A stretch of DNA of 64,000 bases from JAWRCU01 sp033542235 (GCF_033542235.1 NZ_JAWRCU010000001.1:434001-498000), one strand, 5' to 3'; shown: positions 33,074-42,498, counted from the stretch's first letter. Numbers and translations are program-made. The notes: generated by a model from the sequence alone, not told the origin.

Positions 33074-34087
33074 ATGACACGATTTGCTTCGCTTGCCGAC
33101 CTGCGCGCAGCCTGTCTCGAGCTGACTGACGGTGACGGCAGTGCCGCGGCAGCTGCGCTCGCGCGGCAGGACACTCTGACCAAGCCGCCTGGCAGCCTCG
33201 GTCGGCTGGAGGAGATTGCCGCCTGGCTTGCTCGCTGGCAGGGTCGCGTCATACCCAGGCTCGACAAGGTCGAGGTCGCGGTCTTTGCCGGCTCGCATGG
33301 CGTGACCGCGCGAGGGATATCGGCCTTTCCGGCCGAGGTGACGGCGCAGATGGTGGCGAATTTCACGACCGGCGGTGCCGCGATCAACCAGCTCTCGCGT
33401 GCTGCCGGCGCGACCTTGAAGGTGGTGCCGCTCGAGATCGAGCGCATGACGGCCGACTTCACCATCGCTCCTGCGATGAGCGAGGCCGAATTCCTGACAG
33501 CGGTATCGGCCGGCTACGAAAGCGTCTCCAGGGATGGCGACCTGCTTTGCCTCGGCGAGATGGGTATCGGCAACACGACCGCGGCGGCAGCGGTCGCGGC
33601 GGCGCTGTTCGGCGGCACGGGCGCCGATTGGGTCGGGCGCGGCACCGGTGTCGATGATGCCGGCCTGGCACGCAAGGCGGCCGTCGTCGACGAAGCGCTG
33701 ATGCATCACGGCGCTGCCCTCGCCGACCCGCTGGTCGCATTGGCCTCGGTCGGCGGTCGCGAGCTCGCTGCGATCTTCGGTGCGACGCTGGCCGCCCGCA
33801 AGCACGGCATCCCGGTCCTCCTCGACGGGTTCGTCTGCACGGCTGCCGCCGCCCCTCTTGCGAAGCTGCACGCCGCCGGGCTGGCGCACGCTATGGCTGC
33901 TCATGCGTCGGCCGAGGCCGGCCATGCGCGGCTGCTCAACCGATTGGAGATGAAGCCGCTGCTCGATCTCGGCATGCGGCTCGGCGAGGCCTCCGGTGCT
34001 GCGCTTGCCATCAACATCGTGCGTTCGGCAGTTGCCTGCCATGCCGGCATGGCGAGCTTCGCCGAGGCGGGTGTCTCGGAGAAATAG
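33074..34087 (+). CDS. cobU: CobU (CobT of Salmonella), nicotinate-nucleotide:dimethylbenzimidazole phosphoribosyltransferase
   Basis: A 337-residue protein: LTKPPGSLGRLEEIAAWLA (about 35-53), FAGSHGVTARGISAFPAEV (about 74-92), LGEMGIGNTTAAAAV (about 160-174), and the late catalytic-Glu segment MRLGEASGAALA. It activates DMB to alpha-ribazole phosphate. ATG 33074 follows AGGGG and gives family length. It is the last cobalamin gene of the locus; a short hairpin without T-run (gccggc/gccggc, 34093-34109) follows. Confidence 0.95.
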   Translation: MTRFASLADLRAACLELTDGDGSAAAAALARQDTLTKPPGSLGRLEEIAAWLARWQGRVIPRLDKVEVAVFAGSHGVTARGISAFPAEVTAQMVANFTTGGAAINQLSRAAGATLKVVPLEIERMTADFTIAPAMSEAEFLTAVSAGYESVSRDGDLLCLGEMGIGNTTAAAAVAAALFGGTGADWVGRGTGVDDAGLARKAAVVDEALMHHGAALADPLVALASVGGRELAAIFGATLAARKHGIPVLLDGFVCTAAAAPLAKLHAAGLAHAMAAHASAEAGHARLLNRLEMKPLLDLGMRLGEASGAALAINIVRSAVACHAGMASFAEAGVSEK

Positions 34088-34257
34088 CCGAGGCCGGCTG
34101 ATAGCCGGCAGAACCATCACATTTCCGTCACGCCGGACGAAAGCCCCGACGCACTCGTTTCCGACGCTGCATGGCGCAGAGGCCGCCCATGCGGTAGCTT
34201 GGCACAGCTGTAGCTTCCCGCGGAGGGGATCAGGCTGCGCTCCGGCAGGAGTCGGAC

Positions 34258-35355
34258 ATGCTGGACAAGATCAGAGATGGCGTTGCCGCGGTTCGGCGGA
34301 CCGAAGCGCTCGATGTCGCGATCCTCTCGGTCGCCACCGCGGTTCCGCCGCACGTGCTCTCGCAAGCCGACGCGGCCGCTCGCGCGCTGATCGTCGCGCC
34401 GCAGTTCGCACGGCTGGACTGCCTCTATGCGAATACCGGCATAGAGACGCGACATGTCTGTGAGACAGCGGACTGGTACCTTTCGCCCAGGACCTGGGAG
34501 GAGCGGACCGCTTCCTTCCAGCGTCACGCCCTCGACCTCCTTGAGGAGGTGGCGGCCGACGCCATGGCGGAGGCGGGCCTCTCCATCGATGAGATCGACG
34601 CGCTCGTCGTCAATTCGACGACCGGACTGGCCGTGCCGAGCCTGGACGCCATGCTGATCAACCGGATGGGATTCCGGCCGGATATAGAACGTCTGCCGAT
34701 CTTCGGCTTCGGGTGCGGTGGTGGCGTGGCCGGGTTGGCGCGGGCGGCGCTCCTTGCTCGCGCCATGCCCGGCACCAATGTGCTGTTCCTCACGGTCGAG
34801 CTCTGCTCGCTCTGCCTGAGGGTCAACGATCCGGGCATAGAGATGTTCATCTCGGGGGCGCTGTTCGGCGACGGCGCCGTCGGCGTGGTGCTGAACGCGA
34901 AGGCCGCAGGTCGCGCGTTGGGCCCGCCTGTGCCGCGCATCCTTGCCAACGGCGAGCATTTCTGGCCGGGCACCGAGCACATTATGGGATGGGACATCCT
35001 GAGCGACGGCTTCGGGATCGTGCTGAGCCCGGACCTGCCGAACCTGATCCGCGCGCGCCTCAGCGACGCGCTGGATGCCTTCCTCGATCGCCACCGGCTT
35101 TCGCGCACGGATTTCGACGGCTTCCTGCTGCACCCTGGCGGCCGCAAGGTGATAGAGACGGCCGGCAAGGTGCTCGGCCTCTCCGAGCACGAGCTTCGCC
35201 ACTCCTGGGAGGTGCTGCGCCGATTCGGCAACATGTCCTCCGCGACGGTGCTGTTCGTGCTCGCCGAAGCTCTGCGCTCGGGCGCGACGGGCCGCCACTT
35301 GCTGACGGCCTTCGGTCCGGGCTTCTCCGCCTACTTTATGGTGGTAGAGATCTAG
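34258..35355 (+). CDS. Type III polyketide synthase (chalcone/stilbene synthase-like)
   Basis: A 365-residue thiolase-fold enzyme with the full catalytic triad: Cys153 in FGFGCGGGVAGL, His292 in LLHPGGRK and Asn325 in FGNMSSATV. Bacterial members condense malonyl-CoA units on acyl starters to give alkylresorcinols, pyrones or phloroglucinols. AGGAG lies about seven bases before the ATG. No methyltransferase, hydroxylase or other tailoring gene is adjacent, so it appears to be a stand-alone gene between the cob locus and a sugar transporter. The product cannot be predicted. Confidence 0.9.
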   Translation: MLDKIRDGVAAVRRTEALDVAILSVATAVPPHVLSQADAAARALIVAPQFARLDCLYANTGIETRHVCETADWYLSPRTWEERTASFQRHALDLLEEVAADAMAEAGLSIDEIDALVVNSTTGLAVPSLDAMLINRMGFRPDIERLPIFGFGCGGGVAGLARAALLARAMPGTNVLFLTVELCSLCLRVNDPGIEMFISGALFGDGAVGVVLNAKAAGRALGPPVPRILANGEHFWPGTEHIMGWDILSDGFGIVLSPDLPNLIRARLSDALDAFLDRHRLSRTDFDGFLLHPGGRKVIETAGKVLGLSEHELRHSWEVLRRFGNMSSATVLFVLAEALRSGATGRHLLTAFGPGFSAYFMVVEI

Positions 35356-35363
35356 CCCAACTG

Positions 35364-35441
35364 GCCCGCCAGTCTTGCCTTTTGCCGAACACTGACGGGC
35401 CTGATCCATCCTGCTCCTGCCCTTGCCGAACAGGGCAGGAG
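35364..35441. terminator. Two hairpins between convergent genes
   Basis: Hairpin 1 pairs gcccgccagt (35364-35373) with actgacgggc (35391-35400), one mismatch. Hairpin 2 pairs ctcctgccc (35414-35422) with gggcaggag (35433-35441), perfect. They sit between the polyketide synthase stop and the convergent binding-protein stop. T-runs are lacking, so termination is inferred from position. Confidence 0.5.
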
Positions 35442-35463
35442 TCCGTTGGCGCGCGATTGTCGC

Positions 35464-36405
35464 TCACTGGTAGAGCACTGCGGCGATCTTGGGGTCGTCG
35501 ACGTTCGTCTTGTCGTACCAGTAGAAGCCGGTGTCGATTGTCTTGGGCAACTTCTCGCCCTTCAACGCCTTCGCCGCCGACTCGACGACACAGGAGCCGA
35601 TACCGATGGGGTTCTGGGTGATCGCGCCGGCTTCCGCGCCGGACTTGATCGCCTCAATCTGCTCCTTGCCCGAATCATAGCCGATGACGACCAGCTTCTT
35701 GTTCGATTCCTTGACGCCGTGCAGGACGCCGATGATCGAGCCTTCATTGGCACCGAAAATACCCTTGAGATCCGGGTTGCCCTGGAGAATTGCCTTGGTG
35801 ATCTCGGTCGACTTCAACTGGTCGCCCCCGCCATACTGAACGCTGACGATTTTGATGTTGGGGTGCTTTGCCTTCATCTCGTTGAGGAAGCCGTCGCGGC
35901 GATCGATGCCAGTGCGGCTGGTCTGATCATGCACCACCAGGGCAACGTCGCCGGAATCGCCGATCAGCTGCGCCATTTTGTCGGCAGCAACGCCGGCAGC
36001 CGCGATGTTGTCGGTAGCGCAGGTGGTCAGCGGGATGTCGCTGTCGACGCCCGAGTCGAAGGCAATGACCGGAATGTTCTCCTTCTGCGCCTTCTTCAGC
36101 AGGGGAATGGCAGCCTTGCTGTCGAGGGCGGCAAAGCCGATCGCCTGCGGATGCTTGGACAGATCCGCCGCAAGCATATCGATCTGCTTGTCGACCATCG
36201 CCTCGGTCTCCGGACCTTCGAAGCTGATCTTGACGTTCAGCTTCTTGGCCTCCTGTTCGGCGCCCAGCTTGACCGCTTGCCAGAACTGGTGCTGGAAGCC
36301 CTTGGATATCAGGGCAATATAGGTTTCCTGGGCCCACGACGTGCCGCAAAGTGCACACAGTGCGGCCGCGCCGACCAGGGCGCCGATCTGCATTCTGTTC
36401 AACAT
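35464..36405 (-). CDS. Sugar ABC transporter substrate-binding protein, RbsB-like
   Basis: A 313-residue periplasmic protein with signal peptide MLNRMQIGALVGAAALCAL followed by an Ala-Gln cleavage region (WAQE). It is of the Peripla_BP_4 type: ISKGFQHQFWQAVKLGAEQE, VIAFDSGVDSDI, FGANEGSIIGVL and VIGYDSGKEQIEAI. ATG 36405 has GGAGG about eight bases upstream; a longer frame upstream has no signal peptide. It is the third gene of an ATPase-permease-binding-protein operon. The ligand is a sugar, polyol or similar compound. Confidence 0.9.
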   Translation of the reverse strand: MLNRMQIGALVGAAALCALCGTSWAQETYIALISKGFQHQFWQAVKLGAEQEAKKLNVKISFEGPETEAMVDKQIDMLAADLSKHPQAIGFAALDSKAAIPLLKKAQKENIPVIAFDSGVDSDIPLTTCATDNIAAAGVAADKMAQLIGDSGDVALVVHDQTSRTGIDRRDGFLNEMKAKHPNIKIVSVQYGGGDQLKSTEITKAILQGNPDLKGIFGANEGSIIGVLHGVKESNKKLVVIGYDSGKEQIEAIKSGAEAGAITQNPIGIGSCVVESAAKALKGEKLPKTIDTGFYWYDKTNVDDPKIAAVLYQ

Positions 36406-36536
36406 CGATGTTTCCTCCCTATTGTTGGCTGTTTCCGCCCAGCGAGCATCCTTGCAGTTCGCAGGCGTCGGCAGCTTTGCTGCGTTAACCAGGCTGTGGT
36501 TTGAAGGCTCCGAGGGCTCCTTTGGTCGACCTCCCT

Positions 36537-37562
36537 TCACATTTGCTTGCGCCTGAGAATATCGATGTAGACGGCGAGGATGATGATCACGCCCGTTACG
36601 ACGATCTGCCATTCCTGCGCGACAGACATGATGCGCAGCCCATTGGTGAGAACGCTCATGATGAACGCGCCGATGATCGTTCCAAGCACTGTCCCCGAGC
36701 CGCCGCTGAGCGAGGTGCCGCCGATCACAACCGCTGCGATCGCTTCGAGCTCATAGCCCTGGCCGAGCGCAGGTTGCGCGGAATTGAGGCGCGAGGCGAT
36801 CAGCAGCCCCGCAATACCGCAAATGGCTCCGGCCAGGACGTAGATCGCGATCTTCCAGCGATCCACGTTGACGCCCGACAGGCGAACCGCCTCCTCGTTG
36901 CTGCCCAGCGCGAATGTGTAGCGGCCGAGCGCGGTGCTGCTGAGAACGACTGACGCGCCGATCGCCAGCGCGAACAGGATCAACACGCTGTTGGGGATCG
37001 GCAGGCTCGGCAGGATGTAGCTGATCAGCGACCCTTGCGAAATCAGCGAGAAGCTTTCGGTGTCGGTGAAATAGATCGGCTTGTCGCCGGCAACCACCAG
37101 GGCCAGCCCTTTGTTCACAAGCATCATGCCGAGCGTGGCGATGAAGGGCGGCAGCTTCAGCTTGGCCACGAGGCTTCCCGAAATCGCGCCGCTTAGCGCG
37201 CCCGTAGCAATGGCCCCGAGCACGCCCGTCCACAACGGCAGCTCCCAATTGGTGAGGAAGACGCCGGCCATGACGGCGCATAGCGTCATCAGCGTGCCGA
37301 CCGAGAGGTCTATCCCGGCGGTGATGATGACAAATGTCGAAGCGATCGCCAGCACGCCGTTGACCGCCGTCGACTGCAGGATGCCAAGCAGATTGTCGAG
37401 CTGCATGAAGGCTGGCGAAGCGAAGCTGAAGAAGCCCATCAGCAGGATCAGGCTCGCGAACGCGAACAGCTTCTGGCGCGCGCCGGCGCCGAAGAACCGA
37501 GGCCGGAAGATCCCGGCTACGCGCCCTTTCGTCTCGGTCGCAGCCATCTTCGTTTCCGCCAT
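36537..37562 (-). CDS. Sugar ABC transporter permease, RbsC-like
   Basis: A 341-residue membrane protein of the BPD_transp_2 family with eight to ten hydrophobic segments. Landmarks: FVIITAGIDLSVGTLM (about 77-92), ALGRYTFALGSNEEAVRLSGV (about 211-231) and GGTSLSGGSGTVLGTIIGAFI. It forms the channel with the downstream-encoded binding protein and upstream ATPase. The 36-base gap to the ATPase gene is consistent with one operon. Confidence 0.92.
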   Translation of the reverse strand: MAETKMAATETKGRVAGIFRPRFFGAGARQKLFAFASLILLMGFFSFASPAFMQLDNLLGILQSTAVNGVLAIASTFVIITAGIDLSVGTLMTLCAVMAGVFLTNWELPLWTGVLGAIATGALSGAISGSLVAKLKLPPFIATLGMMLVNKGLALVVAGDKPIYFTDTESFSLISQGSLISYILPSLPIPNSVLILFALAIGASVVLSSTALGRYTFALGSNEEAVRLSGVNVDRWKIAIYVLAGAICGIAGLLIASRLNSAQPALGQGYELEAIAAVVIGGTSLSGGSGTVLGTIIGAFIMSVLTNGLRIMSVAQEWQIVVTGVIIILAVYIDILRRKQM

Positions 37563-37598
37563 ACCGGCTTTCCTCGCGCCATGCGGTCCTTCCTCCGC

Positions 37599-39131
37599 TC
37601 AGGCCGCCTTCTGCTTGTCGCGCCGCGTGGCCAATTGCATGATCCGCTCCTGGGTCGCATCCTTCCAGGCGAGTTCGCCGGTGATGCGTCCCTCGCACAT
37701 CACAATTATGCGATCGCTCATCCGCAGGATCTCGGGTAGTTCCGACGATATCATCACGATCGCCTTGCCTTCGTCGGCAAGCGAGCGCAGCAGTTTGTGG
37801 ATCTCGGTCTTGGCTCCCACGTCGATGCCGCGCGTCGGCTCGTCGAAAAACAGCACGTCGCAATTGCGCGCGAGCCATTTCGCGACGACGATCTTCTGCT
37901 GGTTGCCACCCGACAGCAGCCGTACCTGCTGCGTCGGCGAAGGCGTGCGGATATTGAGGAGCCGGATGAAAGAGTTGGCGGTCGCTCGAATTGCCTGCCG
38001 GCGGAGAAACCCGAATTTGAGATGCCGGGCCAGAGTAGCCATGACGACGTTGGACTCCACGTCCATGCCGATGGCCAGGCCAAATTGCTTGCGGTCTTCG
38101 GAGAGGTAGCCGATCCCGACCGCAACCGCGTCGGCCGGCGACCTGATCCTTGCCGTTCTGCCGGCGACGATGATCTCGCCTGTCTCCGCCCTGTCGGCGC
38201 CGAATATCGCACGGGCCACCTCGGTCCTTCCTGCCCCCATCAGCCCCGCGAATCCCAGGATCTCGCCGCGCCTGAGCATGAAGCTGATGTTCTTGACCAA
38301 CGGCCCGCAATTGAGCTCTCTGACTTCGAGCGCGACCTCCCCGTGCCGTGCCACGAGCGGTGGGCGCTTGACGTCATCCGCCAGTGCCCGACCCACCATC
38401 ATGCCGATGATGGCGTCGAGGCTCGTCGTTGCGGTCGGCACCGTCGCGACATACTGGCCGTCGCGAAGCACGGTCACGCGATCGGAGATCTGCTTGAGCT
38501 CGTCCATCTTGTGCGAAATGTAGATGATGCCGACCCCGCGCGCCTTGAGTTCGCGGATGATGTTGAACAGTTCGGAGATCTCGGCGGCATTCAATGCCGC
38601 GGTCGGCTCGTCCATGATCAAAACACGGGAATTGAAGGAGAGGGCCTTTGCGATCTCCACCATCTGCTGCTTCGCGACGGTCAACCCACCGACTGTCGCG
38701 CGCGGGTCGAGAGCCAGGTTCATGCGAACGAGAATTTCCCTCGCCTGACGATTGAGCTTGTCATCGTCTAGGAAGATGCGCGCCCGCCTGCGGGGCTCGC
38801 GTCCGATAAAAATATTCTCAGCTACGGTCAGGTGATTCATCAGCTGCAGCTCCTGATGAATGATCCCGATACCCATCATCTGCGCATCGCGCGGTGAGGT
38901 GAAGTTGACCGGCTCGCCATTGTAGAGAATTTCTCCGCTGTCCCGGCTGTAGATGCCCGCCAGGATCTTCATCAGCGTCGACTTGCCCGCACCATTCTCG
39001 CCGACGAGCGCGTGGACCTCTCCCGCAAGAAGCTCAAAACGCACGCTACTGAGTGCGCGTACCCCGGGGAAACTCTTGCTGACGTCGAGAACGGAAATCA
39101 GTTGCCGACCGCGGAAGTCTTGCGTTGACAT
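37599..39131 (-). CDS. Sugar ABC transporter ATP-binding protein, RbsA/MglA-like (double ABC domain)
   Basis: A 510-residue protein with two ABC domains. The first has Walker A GENGAGKST (about 42-50) and Walker B LIMDEPTAALN. The second has the degenerate P-loop GLMGAGRTEVARAIF typical of the family, signature LSGGNQQKIVVAKWL and VLFFDEPTRGID. The start chosen is ATG 39131, with AGGG six bases upstream; a start four codons earlier is possible. First gene of the operon. Confidence 0.93.
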   Translation of the reverse strand: MSTQDFRGRQLISVLDVSKSFPGVRALSSVRFELLAGEVHALVGENGAGKSTLMKILAGIYSRDSGEILYNGEPVNFTSPRDAQMMGIGIIHQELQLMNHLTVAENIFIGREPRRRARIFLDDDKLNRQAREILVRMNLALDPRATVGGLTVAKQQMVEIAKALSFNSRVLIMDEPTAALNAAEISELFNIIRELKARGVGIIYISHKMDELKQISDRVTVLRDGQYVATVPTATTSLDAIIGMMVGRALADDVKRPPLVARHGEVALEVRELNCGPLVKNISFMLRRGEILGFAGLMGAGRTEVARAIFGADRAETGEIIVAGRTARIRSPADAVAVGIGYLSEDRKQFGLAIGMDVESNVVMATLARHLKFGFLRRQAIRATANSFIRLLNIRTPSPTQQVRLLSGGNQQKIVVAKWLARNCDVLFFDEPTRGIDVGAKTEIHKLLRSLADEGKAIVMISSELPEILRMSDRIIVMCEGRITGELAWKDATQERIMQLATRRDKQKAA

Positions 39132-39287
39132 AAGCGCCCTCATCGCGGGGCTGCAGCTATTCTGATGTGTGATACCACCTATCGAGCTGCCCCCCTCCTC
39201 AACATAGAGTGAGCCCCCGTGCCCGGTGTACGTCGGGCGCGTCGCGACCGCTCTGATGCCGATCGCCGATTTCCTTTGAACGACCCC

Positions 39288-39312
39288 GGAACTTCAATCG
39301 CTTAGCTCAGTT
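39288..39312 (+). promoter_or_regulatory. Putative EcfG (general stress sigma) promoter
   Basis: GGAAC (39288-39292), a 16-base spacer and AGTT (39309-39312) match the alphaproteobacterial EcfG consensus GGAAC-N16/17-CGTT with one mismatch. It lies 72 bases before a gene for a nutrient-deprivation-type protein, a class often under EcfG control. The remainder of the gap 39132-39384 holds no gene I can support. Confidence 0.55.
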
Positions 39313-39384
39313 TGGGATGTAAATGCGGCTCCGACTGCTTGCATCGTCGGGACTGCCGTAAAACGACAACCGGGAGTCTATCTC

Positions 39385-39996
39385 ATGGACGAAGACACAA
39401 CCCGCAGGGGGCCCGACGATCCGTCGGGGCAGTCTGCGACGACAGAACGCAGTGCCGACAATCTGCGCACGGCGGCGGCAAATGCTGGAAATGCGGTCGC
39501 GAACGCAGCCGGAGGTATCGGCGAATCCGCCGCGAATGCGGCAGAGACCGCTCGCGACAAGGCCGGCGAGTTTGCCGAGCGAGGCAAGGCCGCCGGCGCG
39601 GGGCGCATGGAAGGGTTTGCGCGCGCAGCCCGCAGGGCCGCGGACGACCTCCAGGAGGACTCTCCGCAGATCGCCGGCTACGTTCGACAGGCGGCTGACG
39701 GGCTGCAACAGGCGTCGTCGTCCATTCGCAGCCGCAGCGTGGGCGAAATCATGGACATGGTCGAAGATTTCGCCCGTCGCCAGCCGACGGCCTATTTCAG
39801 CGGCGCGGTCCTCGCCGGCTTCGTGCTGTCGCGCTTCGTGAAGAGCAGGCCTGACCGCTCGCGACGCTATCCGGGCGCGCATACCTCATGGCAGGCATCA
39901 AGGCGGCGACAGGATCCCGCCCCCAACGCCGGCATGCCATCCGCTAAGCGCGATGACTTGCCATCCACGCCCTCCAGCATCGGGGAGATACCGTAA
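39385..39996 (+). CDS. Nutrient-deprivation-induced-type / Ala-rich amphipathic stress protein
   Basis: A 203-residue protein with a long Ala-rich, LEA- or ElaB-like amphipathic region (residues about 24-115: AAANAGNAVANAAGGIGESA and following), a single hydrophobic segment near 135-150 (TAYFSGAVLAGFVLSRFV) and a basic, disordered tail. This layout matches rhizobial nutrient-deprivation-induced proteins, presumed to coat membranes or ribosomes under stress. Its stop overlaps the next start (TAATG). The EcfG-like promoter upstream supports a stress role. Confidence 0.65.
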   Translation: MDEDTTRRGPDDPSGQSATTERSADNLRTAAANAGNAVANAAGGIGESAANAAETARDKAGEFAERGKAAGAGRMEGFARAARRAADDLQEDSPQIAGYVRQAADGLQQASSSIRSRSVGEIMDMVEDFARRQPTAYFSGAVLAGFVLSRFVKSRPDRSRRYPGAHTSWQASRRRQDPAPNAGMPSAKRDDLPSTPSSIGEIP

Positions 39997-40391
39997 TGGC
40001 CATGCACCATGACACACGATCCTTGCCGGAACTGCTGTCGTCCCTGGTCACCGAGATGTCGACATTGTTCAGGCAGGAGATCCGCCTCGCCCGCACCGAG
40101 ACGTCCGAGAACGTCGGAAAGATGACCGGCGCAATCTCGATGCTTGCAGCCGCAGCCGTGCTGTTGATTCCAGGCATCGTGATCGTGCTGCAAGGGATCG
40201 TCACGATGTTGGTTGAACGCGGATTTGACCAGAGCTCGGCAATGTTTGTCGTCGGCCTCGTCACAATCGTGATCGGCGCAATCATCCTGTCGATCGGAAT
40301 GGCCCGCCTCAGGATGTCCACCCTCGCCCCTGATCGGACAATCAATCAGGTGCGTCGCGATGCCCTCGTAGCGAAGGAGCAAGTGAGATGA
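39996..40391 (+). CDS. YqjE/holin-X-like small membrane protein (phage holin family superfamily name)
   Basis: A 131-residue protein with a short helical start (LLSSLVTEMSTLFRQEIRLARTE) and two strong transmembrane segments (about 47-72 and 81-105), the architecture of the YqjE/Holin-X family. The family name derives from similarity to holins; no phage genes are nearby, so a membrane stress role is more likely. It is coupled to genes on both sides by overlaps. Confidence 0.75.
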   Translation: MAMHHDTRSLPELLSSLVTEMSTLFRQEIRLARTETSENVGKMTGAISMLAAAAVLLIPGIVIVLQGIVTMLVERGFDQSSAMFVVGLVTIVIGAIILSIGMARLRMSTLAPDRTINQVRRDALVAKEQVR

Positions 40392-41413
40392 GCACCAACG
40401 GACACCAGTCCAGCCACGACATCGAGCACGATGTCGAGGAGACCCGCGCCCGCATGGCTGAGACGCTGGACGAGCTGCGGGCTCGCATGTCGCCGGGGCA
40501 GATGCTTGACGAGGTGCTGGATTACGCAAAGGGTTCAGGCGGCGGCAGGATGATGCAGAATCTCGGCCGCACGCTGCAGGACAATCCGGCGCCCTTGCTC
40601 GTGATCGGCGCAGGCATTGCGTGGATGATGGCCGCCGCAAGACCCGGTGGCCGGAGCTATAGCCCGAGCACCGACCAGAGGCGGTTCGGCGATGGGCCCG
40701 ACAGGGACTTCCGCGCGGCTGCATCCGACTGGACGGGTGGAGGTGGCCGGGAGTGGGCCAATTCCGCTCGCGACACGGCGCGCCGGGCCGGCGAGCAGAT
40801 TTCGGACAGCGTGTCGTCTGCGACGGATTCGGCTGTCGACACTGCCGCGAGCGTCCGCGATGCGGCCGCCGACACTGCTGCAGGCGTTCGCGATGCCGCT
40901 GCGGGCGTCCGCGACGCCGCCGCGCAGTCTATGCAAGACATGCGCGATACGGCCTACCGAACGAGCAGCGCCGCCTACAGCAACGCGCGCGATTTCGCCA
41001 GCAGCGCCGCGGACATGCTTCGTGACCAGCCCTTCGTGTTCGGCGCGCTCGGCGTTGCGCTCGGCGCAGCTCTTGGCGCTGCGCTTCCCGAAACCGACCT
41101 CGAGGACGACCTGATGGGCGAAGCCAGCGACGCCGTGAAGCAGCAAGCCAGCGAAGCAGGAGCCGCCGGCTATGAAAAAGCCAAGGCCGTCGCGGAGAAG
41201 ACTTGGGAGAGTGCTAGCCAGGAGGCAGAGCGACAAGGCCTGACGGCCGACAAGGCGAAGGAAGCGCTGGACAATCTCGGTGAAAAAGCAAACTCGGTCC
41301 GCGAAACGAGTGTGAATAGCGCGCGCGACGAGGCGTCGCGACAGGGCTTGATGTCCAATGAATCCGACAAGAGCGGATCGCAGGACGCCCGGCCCGGTTC
41401 CGAGGCGAGCTGA
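40388..41413 (+). CDS. DUF3618 family protein with amphipathic repeats
   Basis: A 341-residue protein. The N-terminus IEHDVEETRARMAETLDEL (about 11-29) is the DUF3618 signature. A hydrophobic stretch (ALLVIGAGIAWMMAAA) follows. Then come tandem Ala/Asp-rich repeats (VRDAAADTAAGVRDAAAGVR, about 158-177), another hydrophobic segment (FVFGALGVALGAALGAALP) and a charged helical tail. The repeats resemble apolipophorin/LEA-type amphipathic helices. It works presumably with the two preceding membrane proteins. Confidence 0.78.
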   Translation: MSTNGHQSSHDIEHDVEETRARMAETLDELRARMSPGQMLDEVLDYAKGSGGGRMMQNLGRTLQDNPAPLLVIGAGIAWMMAAARPGGRSYSPSTDQRRFGDGPDRDFRAAASDWTGGGGREWANSARDTARRAGEQISDSVSSATDSAVDTAASVRDAAADTAAGVRDAAAGVRDAAAQSMQDMRDTAYRTSSAAYSNARDFASSAADMLRDQPFVFGALGVALGAALGAALPETDLEDDLMGEASDAVKQQASEAGAAGYEKAKAVAEKTWESASQEAERQGLTADKAKEALDNLGEKANSVRETSVNSARDEASRQGLMSNESDKSGSQDARPGSEAS

Positions 41414-41439
41414 AGCCAGGCCAGACCAGTAGATCGAGA

Positions 41440-42498
41440 ATGCGGAAAGGTACAGAGCGGGGGTTTTCCGGCTGGCAGATACTTGCTTTGCTAGCCCTGG
41501 CTGCAGCGAGCCGGGGTGCGGATGCAGGGGCAGAAGCCGCTGGAGAAGCTGAGCCACATAAATCGGCGGCACCGGAGCGTGCCGTCCCCGACCGAAGCTG
41601 GGTGACGATCATCAAGCACACATTTTCCAAGTTCTCGGAAAATCGAATTCTGTCCGTCTCCGCCGGTGTCACATACTACCTGCTGCTTGCCGTGTTTCCC
41701 GGGCTTGCCGCGCTGGTTTCGCTCTATGGGCTCTTCTCAGACCCCGCAACCATCCCGCAGCAACTGGACGCCCTTGCCGGCTTTCTGCCTCAGGGGGCGA
41801 TGGACCTCATCCGGGGGCAGCTGCAGCGGCTCGCCTCGCACCGTTCTTCGGCTCTGGGGCTTGGCTTCCTTATCGGACTGGCAACGGCGCTCTGGAGCAC
41901 AAGCGCGGGCATGAAAGCACTGTTTGACGCCTTGAATGTGGTGCACGACGAAGTGGAAAAGCGCTCCTATTTAAAGCTTACCTCCATGGCATTGCTGTTC
42001 ACACTGGGCGTCATTGTATTTTCGCTGTTGGCCTTGGCGGGAGTCGTGGTCGTACCGGTCGTTCTGAATTTGGTCGGGCTGGGCCCTCTGGCGGGGACCT
42101 TGATGAAGCTGCTGCGCTGGCCGCTTTTGCTTATAATAGCCATGCTGGCGCTCGCGGTGTTCTACTACTACGGCCCAAGCCGGACGCATCGAATATGGCG
42201 CTGGATCAGCTTGGGAAGCGCACTCGCGTCATTAGCCTGGGTCGCAGTGTCCGTGCTGTTCTCGTGGTATGTGCAGAATTTTGGCAGCTACGACAAAACC
42301 TATGGCTCGCTCGGTGCGGCTGTCGGCTTCATGACCTGGCTTTGGCTTTCGACGACGGTTTTTCTCCTTGGCGCCCAGCTGGACGCCGTGCTGGAAAATA
42401 AATCCGCCGAAGGGAAAAAACGCGCAGCATCGAGAGAGGGGCCCGTGGCATTGCCAAGCAGCCGCCAGCGCCCCGACAACACAGGCGGCAGCCAATGA
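41440..42498 (+). CDS. YihY/virulence factor BrkB family membrane protein
   Basis: A 352-residue protein with an N-terminal hydrophobic segment, then the YihY domain: FSENRILSVSAGVTYYLLLAVFPGL (shown in part; about residues 65-90), a GLGFLIGLATALWSTSAGMK region (about 145-164) and further helices, ending in a basic tail. Members are inner-membrane proteins of unknown function (once misassigned as RNase BN). It is the last gene of the stress/envelope block, 26 bases after the DUF3618 gene. Confidence 0.85.
   Translation: MRKGTERGFSGWQILALLALAAASRGADAGAEAAGEAEPHKSAAPERAVPDRSWVTIIKHTFSKFSENRILSVSAGVTYYLLLAVFPGLAALVSLYGLFSDPATIPQQLDALAGFLPQGAMDLIRGQLQRLASHRSSALGLGFLIGLATALWSTSAGMKALFDALNVVHDEVEKRSYLKLTSMALLFTLGVIVFSLLALAGVVVVPVVLNLVGLGPLAGTLMKLLRWPLLLIIAMLALAVFYYYGPSRTHRIWRWISLGSALASLAWVAVSVLFSWYVQNFGSYDKTYGSLGAAVGFMTWLWLSTTVFLLGAQLDAVLENKSAEGKKRAASREGPVALPSSRQRPDNTGGSQ

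Noticed and set aside
39996..40391. Holin-family name as evidence of a prophage
   Set aside because: The family name is shared by bacterial YqjE-like proteins; no phage structural, integrase or lysis gene is near.
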